The notes below the pieces were generated by a model. It saw only the letters and a program-made list of their open reading frames with translations, made no database searches and was not told the origin of the DNA. Below are positions 26,345 through 38,829 of a stretch of DNA of 64,000 nt, in pieces. The stretch spans positions 62,001-126,000 of the forward strand of contig NW_024729696.1 of the NCBI RefSeq assembly GCF_018991925.1. Direction: 5' to 3'. This DNA is from Homarus americanus (Eukaryota > Arthropoda > Malacostraca > Decapoda > Nephropidae). Within the stretch, counting starts at the first letter, position 1. Every line of letters starts with the position of its first letter. The position numbers and the translations under genes are program-made.

Positions 26345-26848
26345 AAGAGTAATACTATACCCAACATACTATACCCAACATACTATACCCAAATATACTA
26401 CACCCAACATACTACACCCAACATACTACACCAAACATACTATACCCAACATACTACAGTATACCCAACATACTATACCCAACATACTATACCCAACATA
26501 CTATACCCAACATACTATACCCAACATACTATACCCAACATACTATACCCAACATACTATACCCAACATACTATACCCAACATACTATACCCAACATAAC
26601 TATACCCAACATACTACACCCAACATAACTATACCCAACATAACTATACCCAACATAACTATACCCAACATAACTATACCCAACATACTATACCCAACAT
26701 AACTATACCCAACATACTATACCCAACATACTATACCCAACATACTATACCCAACATACTATACCCAACATAACTATACCCAACATACTACACCCAACAT
26801 AACTATACCCAACATAACTATACCCAACATAACTATACCCAACATACT
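26345..26848 (+). repeat. 14/15-bp ACTATACCCAACAT minisatellite, about 35 units
   Basis: CATACTATACCCAA (14 bp) alternates with a 15-bp form carrying one extra A. The block of CATAACTATACCCAA forms is repeated, indicating duplication of sub-blocks. Confidence 0.96.
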
Positions 26849-27089
26849 TATAAGCCTTTAGTAACCTTTGATCTTCTTAACTATTCTACTCTGACTTTAA
26901 TTTCCGAGTATAAACATTATGCCTCTTTCACCATCTTGGATTATTCAACTGATATACATTCATACATGTATACTCACACACATAGTTGGAAACAGGGAGG
27001 AAAATATACATAGTCATACACAGAGGGGTTGTGACCACCAGGGGATACATAGAAGATACATAAAAGAGATGATGATAGTGGGAAATAAG

Positions 27090-27096
<7 letters not shown>

Positions 27097-27154
<58 letters not shown>
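27097..27154 (+). repeat. (AG)n
   Basis: One AAAG interruption. Confidence 0.95.
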
Positions 27155-27216
27155 TAAAGAATTTGAAAGTTGTTATAAAAGGTGAGGAAACAAAATGATG
27201 GATAGAGATAGCAAAA

Positions 27217-27270
27217 GCAGACAGACAGACAGACACAGACAGACACAGACAGACAGACAGACAGACAGAC

Positions 27271-27307
<37 letters not shown>

Positions 27308-27310
27308 TAA
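27217..27310 (+). repeat. (CAGA)n
   Basis: With CACAGA variants. Confidence 0.95.
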
Positions 27311-27719
27311 ACAGAAAGACAAAACAGAGCAAATGAAATGTTAAGGAAATGAACCGAATAGGCAGAGATAAATATAAAATCAAAGTATATATAATAAAGA
27401 AAAATAGAAGGACAGAGAGAGATAGAGAGAGACACGGAGAGACACTGTTATCAGGATGCCTAACTCGTCCCGGTATCAGAGAGAGACGTGAGGGACAGAC
27501 AGAGAGACATGAAGAGAATGAGGACTCAACTGAGGTCTATCTCTCATCATCCACGCCAGCAAATGATTGAACCAATTTAATCCAAAATCAACAACTGGAC
27601 CTGAGGCTGCCTAGGTGCTCGTTACGACACAACACTGTGATCGACATAACAATTAGGAGAGAGAGAGAGAGAGGTAGGAAGGAAGGTAACAAAGAATATC
27701 CAGTTAGTCAAGCATCCTG

Positions 27720-27832
27720 AATGGCCAGTAATAATTAAGCTCTCTGAGTGGCCAGTAAAATCAAGTTCTCTGAGTGGCCAGTAAAATCAAGTTCTCTGAT
27801 TGGCCAATAAATTAAGCTCTCTGAGTGGTTTA
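27720..27832 (+). repeat. 26-bp repeat, 4 units
   Basis: GTGGCCAGTAAAATCAAG then TTCTCTGA. The outer copies are diverged. Confidence 0.88.
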
Positions 27833-28013
27833 TTTATCCACTACCAATATAGACATAGAGACTATCACTCAGTAAGTCCAGCCTCTACCACCAGTTTAAT
27901 TTACACTCCATACTGACCACGACACTGATATCTGGGTAATGGGCTTCTAGTACGACTGTGAAGTAGACGCTGTATCCGCTCAAAAAGGAAAATTCATTTG
28001 TTGGATTAGTGAG

Positions 28014-28038
28014 TGGGTGTGTGTGTGTGTGTGTGTGC

Positions 28039-28101
<63 letters not shown>
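28014..28101 (+). repeat. (GT)n
   Basis: Two GC interruptions near the start. Confidence 0.97.
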
Positions 28102-28105
<4 letters not shown>

Positions 28106-28700
28106 GGTATTATATAGAAAAATTTTTGAGAAAAAGGCCTTTTTTATATATTAAGAACTTTATTAATGCAGCTTTTGTATTCAGAACAAAACATTGATGG
28201 TCTAATCAGATTTTATGGGATCTGAGTTAATTAAAAACTGCTGGTGTACTTTTTGATACGTGGAGTTTATAGGATATAAGTAATGCAGAAACTATAATAA
28301 TGGTCTAAAAAAATTACAGTAATTATATGTTAATCACGGTTTGTTTTTGTTTTTTTACACCACAATTATTTATCCATTTTTTTTAATAGATTTAAGTAAA
28401 TTTGTAAATGTATATCCAAAAAATTTTTATACTTACATTTTGCGAAACACGTAATAAAAATATGAACAATTTTTAACCTGAATAAAATTATGTCAAACCA
28501 GCAATTTTAGAAATGTGGACAGAAAAAAATGAACTGACTATTGGAATGTTTTAAATTTGGGGGGAACGTTTGGTGTAGAAAAAAATAATGGTCTCATTTT
28601 GTCAGATTAATCGTAACATTATGCTAGTGGATGTAATATAGCGAGAGGCTGCACTGTGTTCAACATTTAATATCTGGTGAGCCTGTGTTCCCGGCCAATA

Positions 28701-28704
<4 letters not shown>
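28102..28704. other. AT-rich island
   Basis: About 500 bases of A/T-dominated sequence with TAATGGTCT at both 28298 and 28586. Could be a decayed transposon, but no terminal repeats are evident. Confidence 0.5.

Positions 28705-28769
<65 letters not shown>
28705..28769 (+). repeat. (GT)n
   Basis: 32 units. Confidence 0.97.
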
Positions 28770-28772
<3 letters not shown>

Positions 28773-28830
28773 TATCCAAGCCACAAAATATGCGAAGGAA
28801 AAAGAGAAAGATCATAACAAGCTAAACAAT

Positions 28831-28874
<44 letters not shown>
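28831..28874 (+). repeat. (AG)n
   Basis: 22 units. Confidence 0.96.
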
Positions 28875-28881
<7 letters not shown>

Positions 28882-28925
28882 CCCTCACAGGTATAGACTA
28901 AAACTAATTAATTAATCACACGTAC

Positions 28926-29082
28926 CTGTCCACCTACTCGTCCTTCTATGAGTCTGGGGATGTCGGTGTGAGACCAGTTACTGACAGACCACGGTTCCAC
29001 GTTCTTCAAGCTTTCGTTCAGCTTAAGTTTTTCCAGCTGGTTGTGTATGAAACTTCTGATGTTCCACGGTAAGTCGTTGTGT
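28926..29082 (-). CDS. Membrane dipeptidase (M19), zinc-binding HND exon
   Basis: Internal exon: acceptor ctctctcacag, donor GGACAG|gtacgt, entry phase 2, exit phase 0. It encodes residues 107-159, starting GHNDLPWNIR and ending HTDIPRLIEGRVGGQ. His108 and Asp110 of HND are the first two zinc ligands of the binuclear centre in family M19 (His20 and Asp22 in mature human DPEP1). HTDIPRLxxGxVGGQ is a family hallmark. N-glycosylation sequons are visible at Asn129 (NES) and Asn142 (NWS). The spacing from the HND histidine to the next exon's Cys is 59 residues against 51 in human DPEP1, an apparent eight-residue insertion in the variable part. Membrane dipeptidases hydrolyse dipeptides, cystinyl-glycine and leukotriene D4 at the cell surface; substrate use here is inferred from the family. 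Confidence 0.95.
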
Positions 29083-29194
29083 CTGTGAGAGAGAGACAGA
29101 GAGAGATAGAGAGAAAGAAGACAACAGTTGAACTTTTTATTTATTTTTTTTTTATTTATGTTCTAAAATAAGAAAACAGATACTTGTTTTTGTC

Positions 29195-29765
29195 TTGCCC
29201 CTGCTTGTCTGTCTCAATTCATGCCCCTACATACTTCTACTCTTGCCCCTGCCTTGCCTCTACTCATACCCCTGCCTGTTTCTACCTTTGCCCCTGCCTG
29301 CCTCAACTCTTACCCCTGCCTACCCCAACTCTTACCCCTGCCTGCCTCTACTCTGTCTCCCACTCCGCCTCTACTCTGCCCCACCTGCCCCTACTCTGCC
29401 CCTGCCTGTCTCAACTCTGGGTTCCCTGCCTGCCGCCCATCCCCCTTTGCCCGTTTTTCACATCTTCTGTCCCATGCTGCTGCCCTCCCCCTGCTGCTTC
29501 CACCAGCCCTGCTTCCCTCTCATTCCTGCCCCTCACCCCTGCTCCTGCCCCTACTTCTGTCTCCTTCTGCCCCTACTTCTGCCCCCCTGCACTTGCCTCC
29601 TGCTCTCTGCCCCCCTTGCACCTGCCACCCTGCTGCTCCTGCCCCACTGTTGCTGCTGCCTGCTCTGCCCCTGCACCTGTAACCCCCCAACCCTGCCCTG
29701 CTTGCCCCCTGCTTGCCAGCCTCCCACCTGCCTCTGCAGACCTGTTCCCACTACTGCTGCTGCCT
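29195..29765 (+). repeat. CCCCTGCCTG-rich tract
   Basis: At first a 20-bp unit (CCCCTGCCTGCCTCAACTCT) at 29200-29440, then irregular CTGC/CCCC. Long open frames here are compositional. Confidence 0.88.
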
Positions 29766-29835
29766 CACCCCAGAAGAGGTGAACAATGACAATCAGCACA
29801 CTTGTCAGACTCGCCAATATTCCTGCTGATTTGCA

Positions 29836-30505
29836 CAGACACAGAGACACACACGACACAGAGAGACATACACACAGAGACACACACACACGACACAGAG
29901 ACACACACGACACAGAGACACACACGACACAGAGACACGAGACACAGAGACACACACGACACAGAGACACACACACGACACAGAGACATACACGACACAG
30001 ACACACACTCACACGACACAGAGAGACACAGTCACAGAGATACACACGACACAGAGACACACAAACGATACAGAGACACACAGACACACACTCACACGAC
30101 ACAGAGAGACAGTCACAGAGACACTTACGACACAGAGACACACACACGACACAGAGACACACAGTCACAGAGATACACACGACACAGAGACACACAAACG
30201 ATACAGAGACACACAGACACACACTCACACGACACAGAGAGACAGTCACAGAGACACTTACGACACAGAGACACACACACGACACAGAGACACACAGTCA
30301 CAGAGATACACACGACACAGAGACACACACACGACACAGAGACACACACACGACACAGAGACACACAGTCACAGAGACACATAATGACAGAGACACACAC
30401 GAAACAGGCACACACGAAACAGACACACAGTCACAGAGACACATACGACGCAGAGACACTCGGAAACACTCAGACACACACAGACACACTCAGACAAAGA
30501 CATAC
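29836..30505 (+). repeat. GACACAGAGACACACAC minisatellite with a 133-bp higher-order unit
   Basis: GTCACAGAGATACACACGAC begins at 30031, 30164 and 30297, a strict 133-bp period for two full copies. Confidence 0.93.
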
Positions 30506-30640
30506 ACAGACACACAGACAATCTGCTTCACTCAGGTTTTGTTTTTTATTATAATTCGCTTTTGATGCTCCCTCTTCCTCGTTCAATAAATGAGCTAGTT
30601 CACTGTTTCATACTGTCTTATTGTTCTTGTTTGTTGAAAA

Positions 30641-30642
30641 TA

Positions 30643-30692
<50 letters not shown>
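30641..30692 (+). repeat. (CT)n
   Basis: 26 units. Confidence 0.97.
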
Positions 30693-30694
<2 letters not shown>

Positions 30695-30789
30695 GCTCCC
30701 AAATGCCCCCCTCCCCCTTGTTAGTCAGTTAGGATCCATTTCAGATATCTGCCTCGTTTCTCTCAGTCACTGTCCCGATTAGTTTTCCA

Positions 30790-30790
<1 letters not shown>

Positions 30791-30858
<68 letters not shown>
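30791..30858 (+). repeat. (GT)n
   Basis: 34 units. Confidence 0.97.
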
Positions 30859-30862
<4 letters not shown>

Positions 30863-31014
30863 TCTTTGTCACACCCAAATATTTTATATTCGCTGCGTAT
30901 TTCTGTGTCGCAGTTCTTTGCATGATTCTCTTTAGCGAAAGTATATAGGAAATACATTTTTTCTTTATAATTTAGTTTTTTCTCTAAATCAACGAAGGAA
31001 AGATTTCACAAACT

Positions 31015-31150
31015 TTTTTCCCCTGTGGCATACTTATATTATGATTTTTTTCCCGGTGACATCCTTATATTATGACTTTTTTCCCGGTGGCTTTCTTAAA
31101 TTATGTTTTTTTCCCGGTGGCATACTTATATTATGACTTTTTTCCCGGTT
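31015..31150 (+). repeat. 33-bp repeat, 4 units
   Basis: TTTTTTCCCGGTGGCATAC then TTATATTATGAC. Confidence 0.9.
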
Positions 31151-31246
31151 GATGTGGTCGATTGAAACCTGTACTGAGTAATTACAGTCTGTTATTGATT
31201 TTTTTTCTTGTTATCTCGGTGGACTAACTTTAGGATGGAGTTCACG

Positions 31247-31293
31247 GTGTATGTATGTATGTTTGTATGTATGTATGTATATATGTATGTATG

Positions 31294-31327
<34 letters not shown>

Positions 31328-31383
31328 TGTATGTATGTATGTATGTATGTATGTATGTATGTATGTATGTATGTATGTATGTA
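31247..31383 (+). repeat. (GTAT)n
   Basis: About 33 units with a few GTTT or ATAT variants. Confidence 0.97.
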
Positions 31384-33370
31384 CGACTAAGTCAATCCAT
31401 GGGACGCCGAGTTAGTACATAATGGAAAGCTGAAATAGATTCTTCAACACTGAGGAACTTCAACTTAGCAGAGAAAATTGATCAAGAACAACCCCCTTAT
31501 CTACATGACCTTCAGACAAGACCTTTATCCAGCAACAACTTCTACAGGAGGAAACATGATATCGTCTGTTGGCTGAATCAGGATAACACAATTTGCAAAA
31601 GACTTGTATAATACCGGCAAAAGTATTGACACCAATATCCATGAACGTTTTGTTATGTGTAAAGTTTTTATATTATGGCTGTCCCCGAGACCTTCAAGTA
31701 GTAAGATCACGAGACCTTCAAGTAGTAAGATCACGAGACCTTCAAGTAGTAAGATCACGAGACCTTCAGCCAGTAAGATCACGAGACCCGCAGTTTGTAA
31801 GATCACGACAAGAGTTTAGTTCAAGAGAGAATTTCTGGAACCTCTTCACTACTGACCCAGGTGGACGTGTGTTACTGCTGCTCCACCACTGAGACCAAGA
31901 CTGAATCATTGCAACTGAAGTGTTCGACAACTTTACCCCCAAACAATTCTTAGATGTAACAAGAAAGGTCAAACATCTTCTGAGACTCAAAACGAACTTT
32001 ACTCTTAATATCATGCTGGCTTTCTGGTCCTCTTGCGCAATGCCACCAAGAAACACACACACCGCTGGCGGGATATTGACTCGTGGTGTTGTGTCGCTCC
32101 AGTACATTTAATCAATTCACTAGGACAGAGGTTCACAGGTCGTCAATCACAAGTACAGAGCCAAGACCTGCTCCCCATCCGCCCCCCCTAGAGTGGCTGT
32201 ATCTTCCAGCACGTGTAATCTGCCCTGCCAGGTGAATGGTATCAAAGGGATGATTACCTGTAGGCCAGCGGTGATGGGTGGTTATGAGAGCTGACAAAAG
32301 GCGTCTATTATGAACACTCTGCTGGTGTGAGGAACAAAATTGGGCAAGTGAGGGATGAGCGAGGTTGAGGGAGGCTGATTACACTGAAAAATTGAGGTGT
32401 AAAATTTTCCTCTCTTGTCTTTATAGCTGAACTATGATTCTCAGCAGCTTGGCCTTTGATTTTTTTCTTCGTAATTGGCTGTCATAAAACACAATAACGT
32501 CCAAAGTCTCATCAGAATTACACTAACACTTTACCTTGACCAAACACGTTCCCTTAGCACATGATTGGAACTTAATTACCCCCCCCCAAGTCATTACCTT
32601 AAGCAAACACCTTCACTTAACACTAGTAATGCGACTGAACCTTTGTGAATCTCAAGTCTTATTTACGAGAACTTGTGGATTATTCTCGTAAGTCACTTTT
32701 GTTTTGGGGTGTTTTATTTCCCAAGTCTTCCTGAAACACAAACTTATACTTCCTCCTCACAACAGTTATGTCACAGTTCTTTTATTGTTGACTTTTATTG
32801 TGTTTTTATTCTCCTCCTTCGTAAAGATTCCCCAGTAGAAAGAAAGCAAGAGATAAACAGACATGAGAAAGAACAAAGAAATAGGAACTAATTGAATTTG
32901 AATATGCTCTTTACGCCTTTGTTTATTACTGTGCATAAATGAAGAGACGACAAAACACAATGAAAAGTATCCATTCTTGGCTCTCACCCATTCATTTCTT
33001 TTTTTTTCAATCATTATCTTTGTTTATCAATTCATTAACATTATTTTATTCCACTCTTGTTCTGTTTATCGATTGTGTTTTTTATCGTTTCATTTAATAA
33101 TATTTAATTTGCTGTTGTTGTTTATGACACAACGCGATATTAATTTTGAACTGTTTTATTGCCACTTTCTTACATCGTTCTTATCATTTGACTTACTGAT
33201 TTTTTTTCATCTTTTCGTCACACCATAAGATTAAATATTGACTATTTTTTGTTTTCCTTTCTGTATATTTTACATTTCATTCAATTTATCAATTTTCCCC
33301 ATCTTTCCATCACATTAAACTAATTATTATCTACCTTTTATCTCATTTATTATTTAACCTTATTTATCAT

Positions 33371-33371
<1 letters not shown>
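31384..33371. other. Long stretch without microsatellites
   Basis: Apart from the 24-bp repeat at 31684, this is unique DNA. Open frames at 31766-32107 (minus) and 31920-32111 (plus) overlap, and neither has a recognisable domain. 32670-33360 is T-rich. Confidence 0.5.
31684..31806 (+). repeat. 24-bp repeat, 5 units
   Basis: GAGACCTTCAAGTAGTAAGA then TCAC. The unit length is a multiple of three, so open frames repeat. Confidence 0.93.
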
Positions 33372-33454
<83 letters not shown>

Positions 33455-33469
33455 TAATAACAATAATAA
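33372..33469 (+). repeat. (CTA)n then (AAT)n
   Basis: Perfect CTA block, abrupt switch at 33413. Confidence 0.97.
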
Positions 33470-33809
33470 TACCAGAGTGTTTACATTTTTCCCGTGACTG
33501 GGGGCTTGAGTGTGAACAGTTGTATGCAAATTTTTCGTTGGCTTCTGGACTGTTCGAACCTTACATTCATTCCACATTCTGAACCATTTTTGCAGATCCT
33601 GTTGCCCAGTGAATCGTTTTCCGTTCAATCCCCTTATCGAAGTGTTCGCTAGAAAGAGAGTCCCCGTTCTGAATTTCAAGTGTATTGAGCCTAAAATTCC
33701 GTCTAGAAAAATGGAAAAGATTGAAGAACGAGAAAAAGAAATTTAGAGAGATATATTGCCTACGAATCCCAGGAGAGGATAGAGTGATGTTTGTTTGTGT
33801 ACGTGAGAG

Positions 33810-33970
33810 AGAGAGAGGAGGAGGGAGAGTGAGAGAATGGGAAGGAAGGAGAGGGAGAGTGAGATAGTAAAGGAAGCAGAGATAACGAGGGAGAGAGAGT
33901 GAGGGAGGGAGGGAAGGAATGAGAGAGGGTAGTAAGGTGAGATATTGAGGGAGAGAGAGAGAGAGAGAGC
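33810..33970 (+). repeat. GAGAGG purine tract
   Basis: Continuous A/G bias. Confidence 0.85.
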
Positions 33971-34074
33971 AGACTTTTCATAAACTCATGATCACCTCTG
34001 TTGTGAGAGACGTCCATGAAGACATTAATGTTAACGCCAAAAAAATTACCATCCAAAATTATCTATATAACTAT

Positions 34075-34157
34075 TTATCTGTCTGTCTGTGTCTATCTAT
34101 CTGTCTGTCTGTCTGTGTCTTTCTATCTATTTATCTGTCTGTCTATGTCTATCTATC
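34075..34157 (+). repeat. (TCTG/TCTA)n
   Basis: Two near-copies of a CTGTCTGTCTGTGTCT block. Confidence 0.9.
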
Positions 34158-34265
34158 GGGGCGCCCATACCACTGAACATATACGCGGTGGGATATAAGG
34201 AAATGTATTTGAATGAAAACAAAAACTTATCCTCTTTATTTGGATTTTAGTAAGGATATTAGTAC

Positions 34266-34337
<72 letters not shown>

Positions 34338-34402
34338 CATGGAGTGAGTTTGGTTTCAAGCCAAGAGGCAAATTTGATGGTCACTGACTTGGCACACACA
34401 CA

Positions 34403-34498
<96 letters not shown>

Positions 34499-34562
34499 AA
34501 CATACGTACACACACGAAGTAAGTCTTCAAGCCAAGATGCAAATCTGATGGTCAGTGGTCCG
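34266..34562 (+). repeat. (AC)n arrays with duplicated flanks
   Basis: (AC)n at 34268-34335 and 34394-34498. The flank CAAGCCAAGAGGCAAATTTG at 34357 recurs as CAAGCCAAGATGCAAATCTG at 34530. Confidence 0.93.
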
Positions 34563-34730
34563 GCCACTCAAAAATTTGATGGTAGTCTTGTGGTTATTGT
34601 CTGAGGCAGCCCCGTCATCTGCGCCTGGCGAAAACATCCAATATTTGGCCACCGGCAACTTCCCCCCACACACCCCCCATACCTCCCACACCCACACACT
34701 CTCATGGAAGCCTTGTAAATGATAGGGGGA

Positions 34731-34960
34731 AGGGTGGTGGTGGTGGTGGTTATTGGTAGTGATGATAAGAATAGGTTGATTGCGTTGGTGATGTTAACAG
34801 CCTTGGTGGTGGTGGTGAAGGTAAGAGTGGATTGAATGCGTTGGTGATGTTAGCAGCAGCGTAATGGTGGTAGTGAATGTGGTAAATATGGTTGTCCTGC
34901 TGGCAGTCATACTAATAATGGTGGTCGTGTTAGTGGTTTTTATGGTAGCAAATTGTTATT
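34731..34960 (+). repeat. Degenerate TGGTGG array
   Basis: GTTGGTGATGTTA(A/G)CAGC occurs twice (34782, 34839). Confidence 0.75.
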
Positions 34961-37756
34961 GTTGTTGTGAAAATGAGAGAACCGACAGCTGGGAGGTAAT
35001 GAACCAGAAGTAGAAATATATATACAAACCGTGATGATTCTCATTAATATTCATAGAACAATTAATAAGATAGAAAGAGTGGCCAGCATGGCGCAGCAGA
35101 CTGGCAGCTTCACAACTTTTAGAGGAGTGAATCATGGCCTCGCTCATACTCCCCATTATTGGCGACCGGGAATATATCGGGAACATGTCAGAAACACTTG
35201 GCGGGGAAAATACCCTATTTCTCTCTACGATAAAGTGTGGCATTGATCGTATATCTACAGAAGAGTGTAAAGGCCTGAGAACATACCCCAGGGTAGTTTT
35301 CTGTTGCCTTTTCTGTTTATATTCATACCCCCTAGGCTTCTGGTTTAGATATTTAACTCGTCAATATGATCACATGTACGGTATACTCTTTTCTTTAGTC
35401 GTATGATTTAGGTATAATAATTTCTGTCTGGTAACAGCATAGTAAAGTTGTTGTCTGATCCTGAATATAAAATTAGACCCGTAACTAAAACCGTCTCCTG
35501 GCAAACAATTTTTTTTTTTTTTTTTTTTTTACAATATGAACCAATTTTCTGAAACAACCAAGAGTTTTTTGTTCGTGTTCTTGGATCCAACACAATGTCA
35601 TTTGTCTTTATGGTAACCCACAAGTTTAATGCCTCGGCCAAAATTAAGCGTTTGCACACACTACGACAGATGCCGCTCCCGGATCAGACAATTAACAAAC
35701 TCCTGTAAGTCTCCTTGAGTAATGTTGCTCTTCCGGTCACTACAGAGTTGACGCATGACTCTCAAGTCCTCAACACATAGTGAGTCTTTGAGGACTTTTA
35801 CCTTATATGTGAGGACAGATTTGAGAACCTGTATTGACCTCAGGTGTAACCCACGTGAATTACATTACTAAGACAAAGTAAATTCTCCCTGAGTTTACTG
35901 CACGAGTGAACAGAATAGTCCTGCAAGTCTATAGTTACTTAATATTTCAGCCTCAAGTCGTGTGAGTTATGATACCACAGTGTTCACTTCATAAGGTACT
36001 CAGGAGCCGCCCATCAGAGTCTTAACTACTGGTTCATCGCCAGCAACACGTGAGTCAATGACAGCATCACTAGTCATATTAATTCACACCACAGGCTCTC
36101 ACATAACACCGTAGTGTACCCTCCACCCTCCTGTGAGGTACGTGTTTGAGGGAGGACACAAACGTCTCGCCCACAATTATTGAGGACACACCAGGTACCT
36201 GCAAGTACAAACTGATACCACTCTGAGAAATTAAATACGACAACATGATGTCGTAATACTTCCCAAAGTGTTTGTTGATTGACTGTCAAACACCTTCCTG
36301 AGACCAACATACACTGTGAACACTGTGTATCGAAACTCAGGCTGGTGCTGAATAGCGACTTCCAGCACAAGAATCCGGTCGACTGAAAATAGGTGGCGTG
36401 TGAATCAAGACAACTTAAGGCGCTGCATCAAAAGCAAATGGTTTTGAACCCGCCGCGGCAACAGATTAGCGAGGAGCTAGCTGGCAGCCTCGACATCCCA
36501 CTAATTACTGACATCCTTTCAGGCCTCTCCTCTCCTTTACCAGATACGGGCGACGAAGCTTCGCCTCAGGTCAAGCGGAAAGGTACCAGGATGCCAGACA
36601 GCAGACAGTCACTGGACAATAACATCACCTCCTTCCGTCAAGAAGTCATCGTCGACACAGATCTCATTTGCATTTACACGTTGCGTCTTCTTCTCAGCTC
36701 TCTATACCTATGAGAGGATGGCGCTCGTTCTTTTTTGACCATTGTGATAGTTGCCAGAGAGTTGCCGCCCAAATACCAGCCATCTGCTTGAGGGATCTCC
36801 TCTAATTACCTGAAATACCTGATCCAGCAAGCCTCACGCTCACTCAAGCCTCGAATAGACCAAGTAAGAGGAGGAGAACTGAGGTAAAGGAAGGTCCTGC
36901 GAGGGCTGGCAGGAGGCAGAATGACCATCACTTACAGTAACATTGTCTACGCTCCGCCTTGTTGATACAATATGACCGATGTTAGATATTGGTCACACAG
37001 GAAAATTAAACCAATTCAAAACCTAAAACAGAAGACCCGGATCTTTATTTAACCTAACGATTCTGGGGTGGATTTGGTTTAAAGTGGGATAAGTCTTCGT
37101 CGTTCCCGCCACAAGAGAGGAATAAATAAATTCACAGACCTGTTCGCTTTAACACCCGCCATTTCCCTTGGCTGGTCACAAGAAGTCACCCTTCCACTCT
37201 TTTTCAGCTCTGAAGTGGGACTCGACCCCTCTAACTTAGGACTGTCAGTTCTCCCTCAAGATGGGGTCTCTTATAACGTTTAAAATTGCCGGATTTAACA
37301 TATAAAAGAAAGAGAGAGGCCAAAATAGCGCCGACATTGCCTGAGGTTCTACTGTAAGTGGATAATATCTCTCATCCTTAATTACAGTGAGAGGAATTAA
37401 CATACCAGGTCCCTGAGAAGTGTTTATGTGCCGCAGTACCTCGACGGTAGCCATCCATCTTTCGTCTACCTGTCTGTAACTGTGACCAAGAATAAAGAAA
37501 AAAATATGAAAGAATAAGAGGGAGAGAGAATGAGAAAAAGACACAGCTAGAGTGACTTGTAACTGTTGGATAGAGATACGGGGAGAGAAACTGAGAAAGA
37601 AAGAAAGAAAGAAAGACAGAAAACCAACAAAGAGAAAACTTGAGAGAGTGGGGGAGAGAAAGAGATGAAGAAAGAAAGATAGTAAAATCAAGAAAGTGAG
37701 AAGACTTAAAACAGAGTAAGAGAAAGATAAAATAAATAATAAAGAGTTAAAACCCT

Positions 37757-37758
<2 letters not shown>
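34961..37758. other. 2.8-kb block of unique, less AT-rich DNA
   Basis: The longest repeat-poor stretch of the window. Poly(T) at 35510-35530. A 106-codon plus-strand frame at 36393-36713 has no recognisable domain. Could be an old transposable element or conserved intronic DNA. Confidence 0.45.

Positions 37759-37840
<82 letters not shown>
37759..37840 (+). repeat. (AG)n
   Basis: 41 perfect units. Confidence 0.98.
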
Positions 37841-37841
<1 letters not shown>

Positions 37842-38269
37842 ACAGACCTTTCCCAATACCAAACCAAAACAAACCTAAAATACAGTTATTACTCTAAACT
37901 CCGACTTCTACTTTTTCTTTCTTGTTTACATTTACTTGTTCCTCTTCTCTACTTGTCTCAACGGATGACGGAGGAGTTGGGTGGTGAGGTAAATCTTCAA
38001 CACACGGCAGATTTTCCCCCCTCAGTGGACGACATATCTCATGCTGTCATTTTACCTTGTCAATAAGTAATGTGAAATCCGTAACCTCTAATGGAATTTA
38101 TTGTATATATTCATGTGTATCTATTCGAATATATATATAGAGGGGAGGACTTGTGGGGGTCTAATTTGTATGTGTCTTGGGGGAGTGGGGTGTGTTAGTT
38201 AGTGGTGTTTCGGGGATGAAAATGTGTGCTGGATTATCAATATGTTTATTTTCACATTAACATACGTAG

Positions 38270-38340
38270 ATGTGTGTGTGTGTGTGAGGTCCATGTACGT
38301 GTGGATATGTACGCGTACACACACACACACACACACACAC
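38270..38340 (+). repeat. (TG)n ... (AC)n foldback
   Basis: A TG run, a spacer with palindrome GTACGCGTAC (38309-38318), then an AC run complementary to the TG run. Confidence 0.85.
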
Positions 38341-38733
38341 GGACCCGCGCGCGTATCCTTTGAAAACAATTGCCTCTTTTGTGCATTGAGCCATAAACCT
38401 TTTTTTATTTCCCCTCAACACAAAAGCGGCTTCATCCCTGATAATGCATTGCAAAATATATATCAGCTTTCACAATTCACATGTATATATAGAGATATAA
38501 ACATTAAACAGTACTAATGAATTTGGAGCAGCAGCAGTTTTCATAATTATAATTTCAACGCCGCGGCCAACAGGAGTTTTATCACCGCTGTGGTTAATAA
38601 ATAAATAAATGATTGATACATATCGGTGTTCAGATATATATTATACACACTTACTCCAACGGTGATGCCATTACTTAAAACATTCTACCAACTCCTCTTT
38701 TGAGACCACCTTCAGCGCCTGTCACTACTCTGC

Positions 38734-38738
<5 letters not shown>

Positions 38739-38764
<26 letters not shown>

Positions 38765-38788
38765 TCATCATCATCATCATCATCATCG
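38739..38788 (+). repeat. (AC)n then (ATC)n
   Basis: Perfect switch at 38764. Confidence 0.95.
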
Positions 38789-38829
38789 GCAAAGGTTAAC
38801 GCTTCTAAGTGACGCACACATACAGTACG

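Larger units (their letters stand above)
20629..28925 (-). other. Dipeptidase intron 3 (8.3 kb)
   Basis: Phase 0 intron, gtacgt to cacag. Its last 1.15 kb in transcript order is the acceptor-derived minisatellite. It also contains the CRE/CCAAT/TATA block at 24.1-24.4 kb and large minisatellites at 23.3 and 26.4 kb. Confidence 0.92.

Noticed and set aside
26345..26848. CRISPR-like regular array
   Set aside because: There are no unique spacers. It is a direct 14/15-bp minisatellite in a eukaryotic genome.
29551..30565. Plus and minus ORFs of about 250 codons (RHRDTHD or CVSVS type)
   Set aside because: Translation of the GACACAGA array.
37393..37473. Possible alternative dipeptidase exon on the minus strand (ACAG acceptor, GGACCTG|gtatg donor, ATG in good context)
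   Set aside because: In the phase needed to join the HND exon (phase 2) the junction creates TGA, and the other frames do not join. No family motif.
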